NCBI RefSeq assembly: GCF_003287735.1
Contig: NZ_NSCM01000013.1
Location: 19,687-83,686 of the forward strand
DNA from: Photorhabdus bodei
GTDB taxonomy: Bacteria; Pseudomonadota; Gammaproteobacteria; Enterobacterales; Enterobacteriaceae
Direction of reading: 5' to 3'
DNA length: 64,000 bases
Part shown: positions 34,267 through 42,854 of the stretch, piece by piece
Position numbering within the stretch: the stretch's first letter is position 1
Layout of the letters: every line of letters starts with the position of its first letter
Notes under the pieces: generated by a model
Seen by the model: the letters and a program-made list of their open reading frames with translations, nothing else
The model's database searches: none
What the model was told of the DNA's origin: nothing
Position numbers and translations under genes: made by a program

Positions 34267-34643
34267 GGTTTAATCTGCACATACTTACCTTGAGTACGCT
34301 GGTGGTAGTGTCTGGCCTGCTCTGGTTCTATTACGGTGAGTATCAGCAAAAAAGCGATGAATACCAAACGCTGAACCAGCGGTATGAGCAACAGCAAACC
34401 ATTACCGATAACGCATTCCAGACCATCAGGATAATCAATGATATCTCACGGGTTAATAACGAAAATCGGAAGCGATCAGCCGTGGATGCTGCACAAATTC
34501 AGGCGGCTATCAACACTGTTGTTGTCGGTAATGATTGCGCCCGTCGTGCTGCTCCTGATAGGGCTGTTGTCCGGTTGCAGCAGCACGCGAACCGAATACG
34601 TTCAGGTACCGTTGATGCCGATTCCGATGCATCTACTCGCTGA
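34263..34643 (+). CDS. lysB: Inner-membrane spanin (LysB/Rz-like)
   Basis: This 126-residue i-spanin has one N-terminal anchor (LHILTLSTLVVVSGLLWFYYG) and a long periplasmic coiled coil (EYQQKSDEYQTLNQRYEQQQ). It acts with the outer-membrane lipoprotein LysC in the last step of lysis. It overlaps the endolysin stop by 4 bp. No P2 LysA-like gene lies between. Confidence 0.82.
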   Translation: MRFNLHILTLSTLVVVSGLLWFYYGEYQQKSDEYQTLNQRYEQQQTITDNAFQTIRIINDISRVNNENRKRSAVDAAQIQAAINTVVVGNDCARRAAPDRAVVRLQQHANRIRSGTVDADSDASTR

Positions 34644-34776
34644 CTGTCTGCCCCCGGTCATATCCGACACAATGACATGGGGTGATAGCTTGTTGCTGAA
34701 TGCACAGTTACTGGCGGTTATTGAACAGTGCAATCTGGATAAACAGGCCATTCGACAAATAGAACAGATTAGATAG
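34486..34776 (+). CDS. lysC: Outer-membrane spanin lipoprotein (LysC/Rz1-like), nested in lysB
   Basis: This o-spanin of about 96 residues begins inside lysB in another frame, the classical Rz/Rz1 arrangement, and runs past its end. The start at 34486 gives a lipoprotein signal (MLHKFRRLSTLLLSVMIAP, then VVLLLIGLLSGC) with lipobox LLSGC; a shorter start at 34531 is possible but lacks the basic n-region. The mature part is Pro- and Leu-rich (PLMPIPMHLLADCLPP). Confidence 0.8.
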   Translation: MLHKFRRLSTLLLSVMIAPVVLLLIGLLSGCSSTRTEYVQVPLMPIPMHLLADCLPPVISDTMTWGDSLLLNAQLLAVIEQCNLDKQAIRQIEQIR

Positions 34777-34783
34777 GTGACAC

Positions 34784-35200
34784 ATGAATAAGCCTAACGC
34801 TTTGCGGAAGGTCCTGACAGAAAAGATCCCCTACTTGCGCGACAACCCTGAATACCTGCATTTGTTTGTTGAAGATGGCGTCGTTTTGGCGACAATGGCA
34901 CTCTCCTTGTCTTACGAATATGAATACACGCTAAACCTGATTATTGAAGCCTATCCCGATGATCAGGATGTGCTCATGGTGGTTATCGTGCATTGGATAC
35001 GCGAGCACCAGCCAGATATTTTCGCTCATCCTGACAATCGCCGCAGCGGCTTTACTTTTGACGTGAATATTCTCAATGATGACACCGCTGATATCAGTAT
35101 CGATCTGAAACTGACCGAGCGTGTACTGGTCACCCAGCAAGGGCAGGTTAGCACGGTGTGCGCCGTTCCTGAGCCTGAAAACCCGTTTGACAGGTGGTGA
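34784..35200 (+). CDS. R: Tail completion protein gpR
   Basis: This 138-residue tail completion protein has ALRKVLTEKIPYLRDNPEYLHLFVEDG, YEYTLNLIIEAYPDDQDVLMVVIVHWIREHQPD and LKLTERVLV, as in P2 R (155). It lies 7 bp after lysC and before S. It acts at the tail tip that joins the head. Confidence 0.92.
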   Translation: MNKPNALRKVLTEKIPYLRDNPEYLHLFVEDGVVLATMALSLSYEYEYTLNLIIEAYPDDQDVLMVVIVHWIREHQPDIFAHPDNRRSGFTFDVNILNDDTADISIDLKLTERVLVTQQGQVSTVCAVPEPENPFDRW

Positions 35201-35201
35201 G

Positions 35202-35867
35202 ATGAACGGTGACGCATTGCAGCCTTTGGATACCGCACTAACCGCCCTGTTGAATCAACTTTCTCCCGCCAGTCGAAAGCAGCTAGCCCGTGATATCGCA
35301 CGGGACTTACGACAGAGCCAAATGCAACGTATCCGATCCCAGCGTAACCCTGACGGCAGCCGTTTTACCCAACGCAAGGCACAAACCCGCACTGTACAGC
35401 ATGGTATAAAATTTATCTGGCGCGGTGAACCTCGCACCTTGAAAAATTGGCAAATCCGCAAGGGCAAGAAGGGTGAAACGATTACCGGTTATGATGCCGA
35501 GCGTAAAGGGCAGCGTACTTTTTACAAACGCGATATCCAACGTTTTCTGGACGTCAAAACCGACCGGATAAGTACCCGAAAATCCGATAAAAAGTCCCGC
35601 ATGTTTAAGAAACTGGCTACTGCGCGTTACTTACGTCTGTCCGCCAGTGAGCGGGAAGCCATTATCTTTTTCGCATCGAAAGTCACTGCGGTTGCTCGTG
35701 TGCATCAGTTCGGATTAAAGGAACGTATGAGAGGGAAAAACATTGAAGCCAAATATCCATCGCGGCGACTTTTGGGACTGACACAGAGCGATATTCAACA
35801 TATCGAAGACCAGATATTTTCCCATCTCATCCACGGATGTGTGCCAGTCAGTACACAAACCTCATGA
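35202..35867 (+). CDS. S: Tail completion protein gpS
   Basis: This 221-residue virion morphogenesis protein has LDTALTALLNQLSPASRKQLARDIARDLRQSQMQRIRSQRNPDGS at the N-terminus and a conserved RVHQFGL near 187. It is longer than P2 S (150) because of a central basic segment (about 60-150). The start at 35202 overlaps nothing and has a GGTGGTGAG site; the longer frame upstream overlaps R. The late-promoter site for gpV lies in its last codons. Confidence 0.88.
   Translation: MNGDALQPLDTALTALLNQLSPASRKQLARDIARDLRQSQMQRIRSQRNPDGSRFTQRKAQTRTVQHGIKFIWRGEPRTLKNWQIRKGKKGETITGYDAERKGQRTFYKRDIQRFLDVKTDRISTRKSDKKSRMFKKLATARYLRLSASEREAIIFFASKVTAVARVHQFGLKERMRGKNIEAKYPSRRLLGLTQSDIQHIEDQIFSHLIHGCVPVSTQTS
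35838..35855 (+). promoter_or_regulatory. Ogr-binding site upstream of gpV
   Basis: TGTGTGCCAGTCAGTACA fits TGT-N12-ACA and matches the site at 30086-30103 in 14 of 18 positions. It lies 50-67 bp upstream of the V start codon, inside the end of S, where P2 has its PV late promoter. Confidence 0.7.
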
Positions 35868-35904
35868 CGTGCAGGTGAGGGTTTGGGGTGACATTGTTGT
35901 CTGC

Positions 35905-36543
35905 ATGAACACACAATTAACTGAACTGTTGCGCCGATTGCGCAATCTGATCCGAATCGGCGTCATTACCCAAGTAGATACTACACGGGGCATGTGCCGG
36001 GTTATGACAGGCAATCTTGAAACCGACTGGTTGCACTGGTTGACATCCAGAGCGGGAAGTTCCCGAACATGGTGGGCGCCCAGTATTGATGAACAGGTTT
36101 TATTGCTATCCCTTGGTGGTGACTTGACCACAGCTTTTATACTGCCTGCGATTTTTTCTGATGAGTTTCCGGCCCCTTCGGCATCACCGGAAGCGGTGTG
36201 TATCGCTTTTCCTGATGGTGCCGTGATGGAATATGAACCGCAGACCAGCACCTTAACTGTCACAGGTATTAAGACTGCCATGATCACCGCGTCGGCCTCC
36301 GTACATGTTACTGCACCAGAAATCACTTGTGTGGCCGGCAATCAGATCACATTGGATACACCCACCGTCATTTGCACCCACCATCTGACTACGGGCAGTC
36401 TGGAAGTGCGAAAAAACGGCACTATGCGCGGCAATATCGTCCATGTAGGGGGTGAATTCAGTTCTAACGGGGTTGTGGTGGATTCGCACCGACACCACGG
36501 TGTGCGCTCCGGTGACAGTACATCGGGAGTCCCCATATCATGA
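35905..36543 (+). CDS. V: Baseplate spike protein gpV
   Basis: This 212-residue central spike pierces the outer membrane. The OB-fold N-terminal domain (about 1-100, LIRIGVITQVDTTRGMCRV) is followed by a beta-helix stalk and the metal-binding apex DSHRHHGVRSG with histidines, as in P2 V (211). The start at 35905 matches P2; the longer frame begins inside S. Confidence 0.94.
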   Translation: MNTQLTELLRRLRNLIRIGVITQVDTTRGMCRVMTGNLETDWLHWLTSRAGSSRTWWAPSIDEQVLLLSLGGDLTTAFILPAIFSDEFPAPSASPEAVCIAFPDGAVMEYEPQTSTLTVTGIKTAMITASASVHVTAPEITCVAGNQITLDTPTVICTHHLTTGSLEVRKNGTMRGNIVHVGGEFSSNGVVVDSHRHHGVRSGDSTSGVPIS

Positions 36544-36881
36544 TGTACCTTGGTATGAATCGACAGACGGGTGAGGCTATCAGCGATATCGCCCATGTTC
36601 GCCAGTCAGTTAGCGATATCTTGCTAACGCCGATGGGTAGCCGTATTACTCGCCGCCAATATGGTTCGTTGTTATCCGAACTGATTGATGCGCCCCAAAA
36701 TCCTGCTTTACGTCTGCAAATTATGGCTGCGTGCTATACCGCCATCCAGCGATGGGAACCCCGCATTACCCTGACCGCTATCACTATCAATCAGGGTGAA
36801 GCCGGATACATGACTGTTGATATCAGCGGCCAATATCGGCTATCCAATGTCCCGGTTGCTTTTTCTGTGCCTGTGGGGTGA
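36540..36881 (+). CDS. W: Baseplate wedge protein gpW (gp25-like)
   Basis: This 113-residue gp25-family protein has IAHVRQSVSDILLTPMGSRITRRQYGSLLSELID, the signature of baseplate wedge initiators, including the RxxxYGS block. It overlaps V and J by 4 bp each. Confidence 0.94.
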   Translation: MMYLGMNRQTGEAISDIAHVRQSVSDILLTPMGSRITRRQYGSLLSELIDAPQNPALRLQIMAACYTAIQRWEPRITLTAITINQGEAGYMTVDISGQYRLSNVPVAFSVPVG

Positions 36882-37792
36882 TCATGCCGACCATCGACCT
36901 TAGTCAGTTACCGCCGCCGGAGGTTGTCGAACTACTGGATTTCGAAACCCTGCTGGCTGAGCGAAAAGAAAAACTGATTTCACTGTATCCGCCAGAGCAT
37001 CGCGATGCTATCACCCGCACATTGGCGCTGGAATCCGAACCCATCACCAAACTGTTGCAGGAAAACGCCTATCGGGAATTGCTCTTGCGTCAGCGCGTCA
37101 ATGAGGCGGCGCGGGCGGCGATGGTGGCGTATGCCACAGGCAGCGACTTAGACCAACTGGGGGCGAATAACAATGTGCAGCGTTTGGTATTACAGCCCGC
37201 TGATAATCTCGCCATACCACCGATCTCTGCGGTGCTGGAATCTGACGCTGATTTTCGGGTACGCATTCCGCAAGCGTTCGAGGGGTTAAGCGTCGCCGGC
37301 CCTGTTGCGTCCTATGAATACCATGCGCGTAGTGCTGACGGACGGGTTGCCGATGCATCGGTGATAAGCCCGGCACCTGCCTGTGTCACCGTCAGTATTT
37401 TGTCACGTGAGGGGAACGGCGCGGCCAGTGATGAATTGATTGCGGTCGTGAATACTGCTCTGAATGATGAGGACGTTCGTCCCGTGGCGGATCGTCTGAC
37501 CGTACAGTCTGCGGAGATTGTCGATTATCAAATTGATGCCGTGCTGTACCTGTACCTAACTCCGGAATATGAGCCGATATTGCAGGCTGTGCGTGAACGG
37601 CTGGCACGTTACACTGCTGAGCAACACCGGATTGGCCGCGATATCGTGCGCAGTGCCATCTTTGCTGTCTTGCATATGCCTGGTGTTCAGCGTGTTCACC
37701 TGAAAGCTCCGGCTCAGGATGTGATTTTGGATAAAACTCAAGCGAGTTTTTGCACACGTGTGCAGGTAGTGATTGGGGGAGCGGATGAATAA
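36878..37792 (+). CDS. J: Baseplate protein gpJ
   Basis: This 304-residue baseplate J protein shows LPPPEVVELLDFETLLAERKEKL, YATGSDLDQLGANNNVQRL and SYEYHARSADGRVADASVISPAPACVTVSILS. The size equals P2 J (302). It overlaps W and I. Confidence 0.95.
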   Translation: MIMPTIDLSQLPPPEVVELLDFETLLAERKEKLISLYPPEHRDAITRTLALESEPITKLLQENAYRELLLRQRVNEAARAAMVAYATGSDLDQLGANNNVQRLVLQPADNLAIPPISAVLESDADFRVRIPQAFEGLSVAGPVASYEYHARSADGRVADASVISPAPACVTVSILSREGNGAASDELIAVVNTALNDEDVRPVADRLTVQSAEIVDYQIDAVLYLYLTPEYEPILQAVRERLARYTAEQHRIGRDIVRSAIFAVLHMPGVQRVHLKAPAQDVILDKTQASFCTRVQVVIGGADE

Positions 37793-38393
37793 CCGCTTGT
37801 TACCGGTCGGATCATCACTGCTGGAAGTGGCCGCCGCTGAAGCCCTCGCCAGTCTGGCAGATGTACCGGTTCCCCTTCGTGACTTGTGGAGTCCTGAGCG
37901 GTGTCCAGTGAAATTGCTCCCCTATCTGGCGTGGGCGTGGTCAGTTGATCGCTGGGATATGGACTGGCCGGAGAATACTAAACGCGAGTCAATTAAGGCG
38001 TCGATGTTTGTTCATCAGCACAAGGGAACAATAGGCGCTATCCGCCGTGTGGTGGAACCGTTCGGTTATCTCATCCGTGTTATCGAATGGTGGCAAACCA
38101 ATGATGCCCCCGGCACTTTCCGATTGGATATTGGCGTCATGGAAACCGGTATCACAGCGGAAACTTATCAAGAACTAGAGCGGTTGATTTTTGATGCCAA
38201 ACCCGCTTCACGGCATTTGGTCGGTATGTCTATTCAGTTGGAGACCGGCGGCGAAAATTATTGCGCGGTCACTAGTTACAGCGGTGATGTATTAACCGTT
38301 TACCCCTATATCCCGGAATTAATTACCGTCACTGGCTCTGATGTAGTAGGGGCTGGAGTGCATATTATTGATGATGTGTGGATTGAGTCATGA
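37785..38393 (+). CDS. I: Tail protein gpI
   Basis: This 202-residue tail protein I family member shows RLLPVGSSLLEVAAAEAL, LRDLWSPERCPVKLLPYLAWAWSVDRWDMDWPE and KGTIGAIRRVVEPFG. The start at 37785 overlaps J by 8 bp and matches P2 I; an upstream start is rejected. It links baseplate and fibres. Confidence 0.94.
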   Translation: MNNRLLPVGSSLLEVAAAEALASLADVPVPLRDLWSPERCPVKLLPYLAWAWSVDRWDMDWPENTKRESIKASMFVHQHKGTIGAIRRVVEPFGYLIRVIEWWQTNDAPGTFRLDIGVMETGITAETYQELERLIFDAKPASRHLVGMSIQLETGGENYCAVTSYSGDVLTVYPYIPELITVTGSDVVGAGVHIIDDVWIES

Positions 38394-39913
38394 GGACCAA
38401 ATATTTTGCCCTGTTAACTCAATTGGGCGCGGATAAGCTGGCAAATGCTGCCGCGTTGGGTACCAAGATTGAAATCACCCATATGGCTGTTGGTGATGGT
38501 GGCGGAAGCTTGCCGACACCAGATACTACACAGACTAAACTGGTTAACGAACGCCGTCGTGCGGCGATTAATGAGCTAAATGTTGATCCCAAGAATACTA
38601 ACCAGATTATTGCCGAGCAGGTAATCCCCGAAAACGAGGGCGGTTGGTGGATACGGGAAATTGGCCTGTTTGATAAAGACGGTATTTTGATTGCCGTCGG
38701 AAACTGCGCGGAGACTTACAAACCGCAGTTACAGGAAGGCGCTGGGCGTACACAGACTATTCGTATGGTCTTGATTGTCAGCAGTACCGACACAGTAACA
38801 TTGAAAGTTGATCCCTCCGTGGTGCTGGCAACGCGGGAATATGTGGACGAGTCGATTCAAATTCATGTGAAGAACCCTAATCACCCTGACGCTACGCTAA
38901 AAGATAAGGGTTTCGTTGTTTTGAGCAGCGCAGTAGATAGTAATAGTGAAATCCACGCGGCAACCCCGAAGGCGGTTAAGGCGGCGTATGACTTGGCAAA
39001 TGTCGCGGACAATAAGGCTAATGGCCGTGTGCCTGCTAATCGTAAAGTGAACGGGAAGGCGCTTTCCTCTGATATTTCACTGAATGCGGGGGATATTGGG
39101 GCGTATACCAAAGGGGAAATGGATTCTCGTGTGAATGAAGTCAACATATTGGCAAATAAGGCAAACCAGAATGCGACCGATGCTAATGATAATGCTAATA
39201 GTCGATTGTCCAGGAAGGATAACGGCGCTGACATTCCTGACAGAAATGCTTTTGTGAAAAACCTCAATTTGCTGGAAACGGTGGTGTTGGCTAAAGGAGC
39301 AGTACCGAGCAACCGGAAAATCAACGGTAAGGCGTTGACCGGGGACCTTAGTTTGAGTGCTGGAGATGTGGGAGCATATACGCGAGCAGAGAGTGATAAT
39401 ACTTTCTTGCGTATTTCTAGCGATAAAACCGCCACCGTTGGTAGTTTACTGATTGATAGCAAAACGCCTTTTCCTGAATTGCGTTTCAAATCGAAAGATG
39501 GGTATGTAGTAGGAATTAACGGCTCAGAAGGAAAATTGTTGCATATCTATTCTAACGATTCGAGCAATCGGCGGCGTTACAATATACTAATACCTGAGCG
39601 AAGCGGTACTCTTGCGCTACAAAATGCAGCGATAAAATCTGAAAATGGTTGGTGGCAATGCGGGGATACGGGAATAATGATTCAATGGGTTAAAGTTGCA
39701 TCCAGTCAACAGTCATGGGTAAAAGTCAATTATCCAATTTCTTTTAAAAATAAGTTCCTTGGCTATATTGCCAGTATGTCGAGTGTCAATACATCAACGG
39801 GCCACACATTAGTACGTAATGCAACACTATCGACATTTGAATATCAAGCTGGCACTCCTAACAATAATGAGAATCCAGACAGAGTTGTACATATATTATT
39901 TTGGGGGGTATAA
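38390..39913 (+). CDS. H: Tail fibre gpH
   Basis: This 507-residue tail fibre starts with the conserved P2 H baseplate-binding region (MRTKYFALLTQLGADKLANA, WWIREIGLFDKDGILIAVGN). The shaft contains two copies of a repeat (RVPANRKVNGKALSSDISL and AVPSNRKINGKALTGDLSL, each followed by a GDxGAYT motif, from about residue 213 and 303). The C-terminal receptor-binding part (about 400-507) has GWWQCGDTGIMIQWVK, as in collar/gp37-type tips. Host range depends on this part. Confidence 0.92.
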   Translation: MRTKYFALLTQLGADKLANAAALGTKIEITHMAVGDGGGSLPTPDTTQTKLVNERRRAAINELNVDPKNTNQIIAEQVIPENEGGWWIREIGLFDKDGILIAVGNCAETYKPQLQEGAGRTQTIRMVLIVSSTDTVTLKVDPSVVLATREYVDESIQIHVKNPNHPDATLKDKGFVVLSSAVDSNSEIHAATPKAVKAAYDLANVADNKANGRVPANRKVNGKALSSDISLNAGDIGAYTKGEMDSRVNEVNILANKANQNATDANDNANSRLSRKDNGADIPDRNAFVKNLNLLETVVLAKGAVPSNRKINGKALTGDLSLSAGDVGAYTRAESDNTFLRISSDKTATVGSLLIDSKTPFPELRFKSKDGYVVGINGSEGKLLHIYSNDSSNRRRYNILIPERSGTLALQNAAIKSENGWWQCGDTGIMIQWVKVASSQQSWVKVNYPISFKNKFLGYIASMSSVNTSTGHTLVRNATLSTFEYQAGTPNNNENPDRVVHILFWGV

Positions 39914-40360
39914 ATGGTTTATTTCTCCAGAAAAGAAGGCGCTTTTTATAATGAAGCTTATGAAGAATGCGTTGAAATAACAGCAGAAAAACACAATGAA
40001 TTACTCGCCGGGCAATCGCGCGGTTTATCAATTGTCAGTAGTAAAGAGGGTTATCCAGTACTCATTGAACGTGCTCCGTCCGTTTATCATAAATATGATG
40101 GTGAAAAATGGATAATATCAGAAAGTGATAAAATAAAGCTTAGACAGGAACAGCAGCAACAAGCAGAACATAAGAAACAGCAACTTATGCTCACGGTAGG
40201 TAAACAGATAGCCCCGTTACAAGATGCGGTAGATTTGGGGATGGCGAGTGATGAGGAAAAATCGCTGTTAGCCGATTTGAAAAGATATAGGGTATTACTG
40301 AACCGCGTTGATGTTAATTTAATGCCAGATATTCATTGGCCCGAAAACCCCTCAGAATAA
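39914..40360 (+). CDS. G: Tail fibre assembly protein gpG
   Basis: This 148-residue chaperone for the fibre has MVYFSRKEGAFYNEAYEE... at the N-terminus, YHKYDGEKW in the middle, a Gln-rich coil, and LLADLKRYRVLLNRVDVNLMPDIHWPENP at the end, the signature of tail_fiber_assembly (Tfa/gpG) proteins. It is directly after H. Confidence 0.93.
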   Translation: MVYFSRKEGAFYNEAYEECVEITAEKHNELLAGQSRGLSIVSSKEGYPVLIERAPSVYHKYDGEKWIISESDKIKLRQEQQQQAEHKKQQLMLTVGKQIAPLQDAVDLGMASDEEKSLLADLKRYRVLLNRVDVNLMPDIHWPENPSE

Positions 40361-40366
40361 TGGAAT

Positions 40367-40404
40367 CAGAGCCGCAGTAGTTTAGTTCTTATTTGAGCGG
40401 CTCT
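40367..40404 (+). terminator. Hairpin after gpG
   Basis: CAGAGCCGC and GCGGCTCTG form a perfect 9-bp stem with a 20-nt loop, 7 bp after the G stop. No long T run follows. It lies in a 300-bp gap (40361-40660) that should also carry the FI late promoter; I did not find the Ogr motif there in the form seen upstream of O and V. Confidence 0.5.
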
Positions 40405-40660
40405 GACTATTCGATATCGGGAGCCTGTGAGGTATCTACTCTATTTCTGCAACGTCTTCTATTTTAAGTTTCATAGTGCGTAATGTAACGACTGAATATT
40501 TTAATTCGATGACGTCTTATTAATTGCTCAGGGGGTAGATGTTCTTGTGACTTTTTTGATATCCTCCACTTTGTGCTATCCCTGATACTTACCCAATCAA
40601 CTGAATTTTATTGTCACAGCGATCACCATAGTGAAATCATCATTACGGGAGTCTTTCGCT

Positions 40661-41833
40661 ATGGCACAAGATTATCATCATGGCGTCCGCGTGCAGGAAA
40701 TCAACGAGGGCACGCGCACCATTACCACTGTCAGCACCGCTATTGTCGGGCTAGTCTGCACAGCGGATGATGCTGACACCAAAACTTTTCCCTTGAACAT
40801 GCCAGTCTTGTTAACCGACGTTCTGACTGCCAGTAGTAAGGCTGGAAAAACGGGCACACTGTCCCATGCTCTGCGAGCGATTGCCGACCAGTCCAAACCC
40901 GTGACTGTTGTTGTGCGTGTGGCTCAAGGGGAAACCGAAGTCGAAACCACGTCGAATATCATTGGCGGTGTTACCGACGAAGGCAAAAAAACGGGAATGC
41001 AGGCGCTGCTTGCGGCACAAGGTCAGCTCGGCATCAAACCGCGTATTTTGGGGGCGCCCGGTCATGATACCCAACTCGTTGTAACAGCCCTTGCCGACAT
41101 CGCTCAAAAGCTGCGGGCAATGGCTTATGTCAATGCTTACGGCTGCAAGACCATTGCCGACGCTATCAAATACCGCAACAATTTTAACCAGCGCGAACTG
41201 ATGTTGATTTGGCCGGACTTCCTCAGTTGGGATACGGTCAAAAATAGTGAGTCTATCGCATACGCAACGGCTCGTGCGCTGGGCCTGCGTGCCAAAATTG
41301 ACGAGGAAACCGGTTGGCACAAAACCTTGTCCAACGTTGGTGTCAATGGTGTGACAGGGATTTCTGCCGATGTCTTTTGGGATTTGCAGGATGTTGCCAC
41401 CGATGCCAACCTGCTTAACCAGAACGCCGTTACGACCTTGATCCGCAAGGACGGTTTTCGCTTCTGGGGTTCCCGCACCTGTTCGGATGATCCACTGTTT
41501 CAGTTCGAAAGTTACACACGCACGGCGCAGGTACTGGCCGACACGATGGCTGATGCGCATATGTGGGCGACTGACAAGCCACTGACACCTTCTCTGGTAC
41601 GCGACATTATCGAAGGTATTAATGCCAAGCTGCGCGAACTGAAATCCAATGGTTACCTGATCGACGGTCAGTGCTGGTATGACGACAGTGTTAACACCAA
41701 GGACACCCTGAAAGCAGGCAAACTGTTCATTGATTACAACTACACGCCGATCCCGCCATTGGAAAACCTGCTGTTGCGCCAGCGCATCACTGACCAGTAC
41801 CTGATGAATTTCGCCAACAGCATTAACAGCTAA
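40661..41833 (+). CDS. FI: Tail sheath protein gpFI
   Basis: This 390-residue contractile tail sheath protein begins [21 protein letters not shown] and has [27 protein letters not shown] and [17 protein letters not shown] ([13 protein letters not shown]) blocks of P2 FI (396). The start at 40661 has a GGGAG site; the 10-codon upstream extension is not used. Confidence 0.95.
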   Translation: MAQDYHHGVRVQEINEGTRTITTVSTAIVGLVCTADDADTKTFPLNMPVLLTDVLTASSKAGKTGTLSHALRAIADQSKPVTVVVRVAQGETEVETTSNIIGGVTDEGKKTGMQALLAAQGQLGIKPRILGAPGHDTQLVVTALADIAQKLRAMAYVNAYGCKTIADAIKYRNNFNQRELMLIWPDFLSWDTVKNSESIAYATARALGLRAKIDEETGWHKTLSNVGVNGVTGISADVFWDLQDVATDANLLNQNAVTTLIRKDGFRFWGSRTCSDDPLFQFESYTRTAQVLADTMADAHMWATDKPLTPSLVRDIIEGINAKLRELKSNGYLIDGQCWYDDSVNTKDTLKAGKLFIDYNYTPIPPLENLLLRQRITDQYLMNFANSINS

Positions 41834-41843
41834 GGGGCTACTC

Positions 41844-42359
41844 GTGGCATTACCTCGTAAACTCAAATACCTGAATTTGTTCAATGATGGCAATAATTAC
41901 ATCGGTGTTGTGGAAGAAATGACGCTTCCTAAACTGAGCCGTAAGCTCGAAGCCTATCGCGGCGGTGGCATGAATGGTACCGCCTCGGTGGACTTGGGGC
42001 TGGATGATGGCGCACTGGATACCGAATTTACCTTGGGCGGCGTGGAAGCCCAACTTTACCGCCAATGGGGCATTGAGAAAGTGGACGGTGTTTCTCTGCG
42101 CTTTAACGGCTCCTTTCAGCGTGATGATACCAGGGAAGTGATTGCGGTCGAAGTCGTGATGCGTGGCCGCTTTTCGGAGTTTGACCACGGCAGCTATAAA
42201 CAGGGCGACAACAGCCAGACCAAAGTCAGCGCCAAAAACACCTACTTCAAACTGACGTGGGACGGAGAAGTCCTGATCGAAATCGACACCGTTAATATGG
42301 TGGAAATCGTTGGTGGTGTTGACCGTCTGGAAGCCCACCGACGCGCCATCGGTTTGTAA
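41844..42359 (+). CDS. FII: Tail tube protein gpFII
   Basis: This 171-residue tail tube protein has LPRKLKYLNLFNDGNNYIGVVEEMTLPKLSRKLEAYRGGGMNG and RGRFSEFDHGSYKQGDN, as in P2 FII (172). It follows FI by 10 bp. Confidence 0.95.
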   Translation: MALPRKLKYLNLFNDGNNYIGVVEEMTLPKLSRKLEAYRGGGMNGTASVDLGLDDGALDTEFTLGGVEAQLYRQWGIEKVDGVSLRFNGSFQRDDTREVIAVEVVMRGRFSEFDHGSYKQGDNSQTKVSAKNTYFKLTWDGEVLIEIDTVNMVEIVGGVDRLEAHRRAIGL

Positions 42360-42402
42360 CAATTGAACGCTTATCATCTAAATCACTATAGGAACATTCA
42401 CC

Positions 42403-42720
42403 ATGATTGAACAAACCCCTGTTGCCCAGCCGGAACACGCTACAGTGACACTGGAAGAACCTATTACCCGTGGTGCAACCACCATCAGCGACGTCGTTGT
42501 GCGTAAGCCCAACAGTGGCGCACTGCGTGGTGTCCGCTTGCAGGCCCTGATGGAAATGGACGTTGATTCTATGATGTTGGTGTTGCCTCGTGTCACCGCG
42601 CCGGCACTGACCAAAAATGATTTGTTGCTGATGTCGCCAGGTGATCTGATTAACCTCAGCATTGAGGTGGTCAATTTTTTGCTGCCGAAGTCGGTGAAGT
42701 CCGATTTCCAGCATCAATAA
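42403..42720 (+). CDS. E: Tail assembly protein gpE
   Basis: This 105-residue protein is needed for tail assembly (tape measure chaperone). The family segment is TRGATTISDVVVRKPNSGALRGVRLQAL. At codons 92-93 it carries the slippery sequence T-TTT-TTG that lets some ribosomes shift to the -1 frame and make the longer E+E' product. Confidence 0.9.
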   Translation: MIEQTPVAQPEHATVTLEEPITRGATTISDVVVRKPNSGALRGVRLQALMEMDVDSMMLVLPRVTAPALTKNDLLLMSPGDLINLSIEVVNFLLPKSVKSDFQHQ

Positions 42721-42854
42721 CCGTTGATGAACTGGTGGCAGATATTGCCACCGTGTTTCACTGGTCGCCTGCTGTGGCAACTGAGATGGGCCTGCCTGAA
42801 TTGTTGGCATGGCGTTACCGGGCCATGAAACGGAGTGGGGCCGATAATGAGTGA
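42403..42854 (+). CDS. E': gpE+E' fusion made by programmed -1 frameshift
   Basis: The slippery heptamer TTTTTTG at 42675-42681 is in the right phase (T TTT TTG). After a -1 slip the frame stays open for 57 codons (AAEVGEVRFPASITVDELVA ... WRYRAMKRSGADNE), ending at 42854 inside the start of T. The product is 150 residues, like P2 E+E' (142). This is the equivalent of the lambda G/GT frameshift. Confidence 0.85.

Noticed and set aside
40361..40660. Invertible segment for tail fibre switching after gpG
   Set aside because: No invertase gene, no inverted gix-like sites and no alternative fibre fragments are present.
40811..41893. Long open frame (360 codons) antisense to the tail sheath gene
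   Set aside because: It is the codon-position shadow of gpFI; its protein has no family pattern and the sheath gene is certain.
41850..42377. Open frame of 175 codons antisense to gpFII
   Set aside because: Shadow of the tail tube gene; no ribosome site and no recognisable domain.
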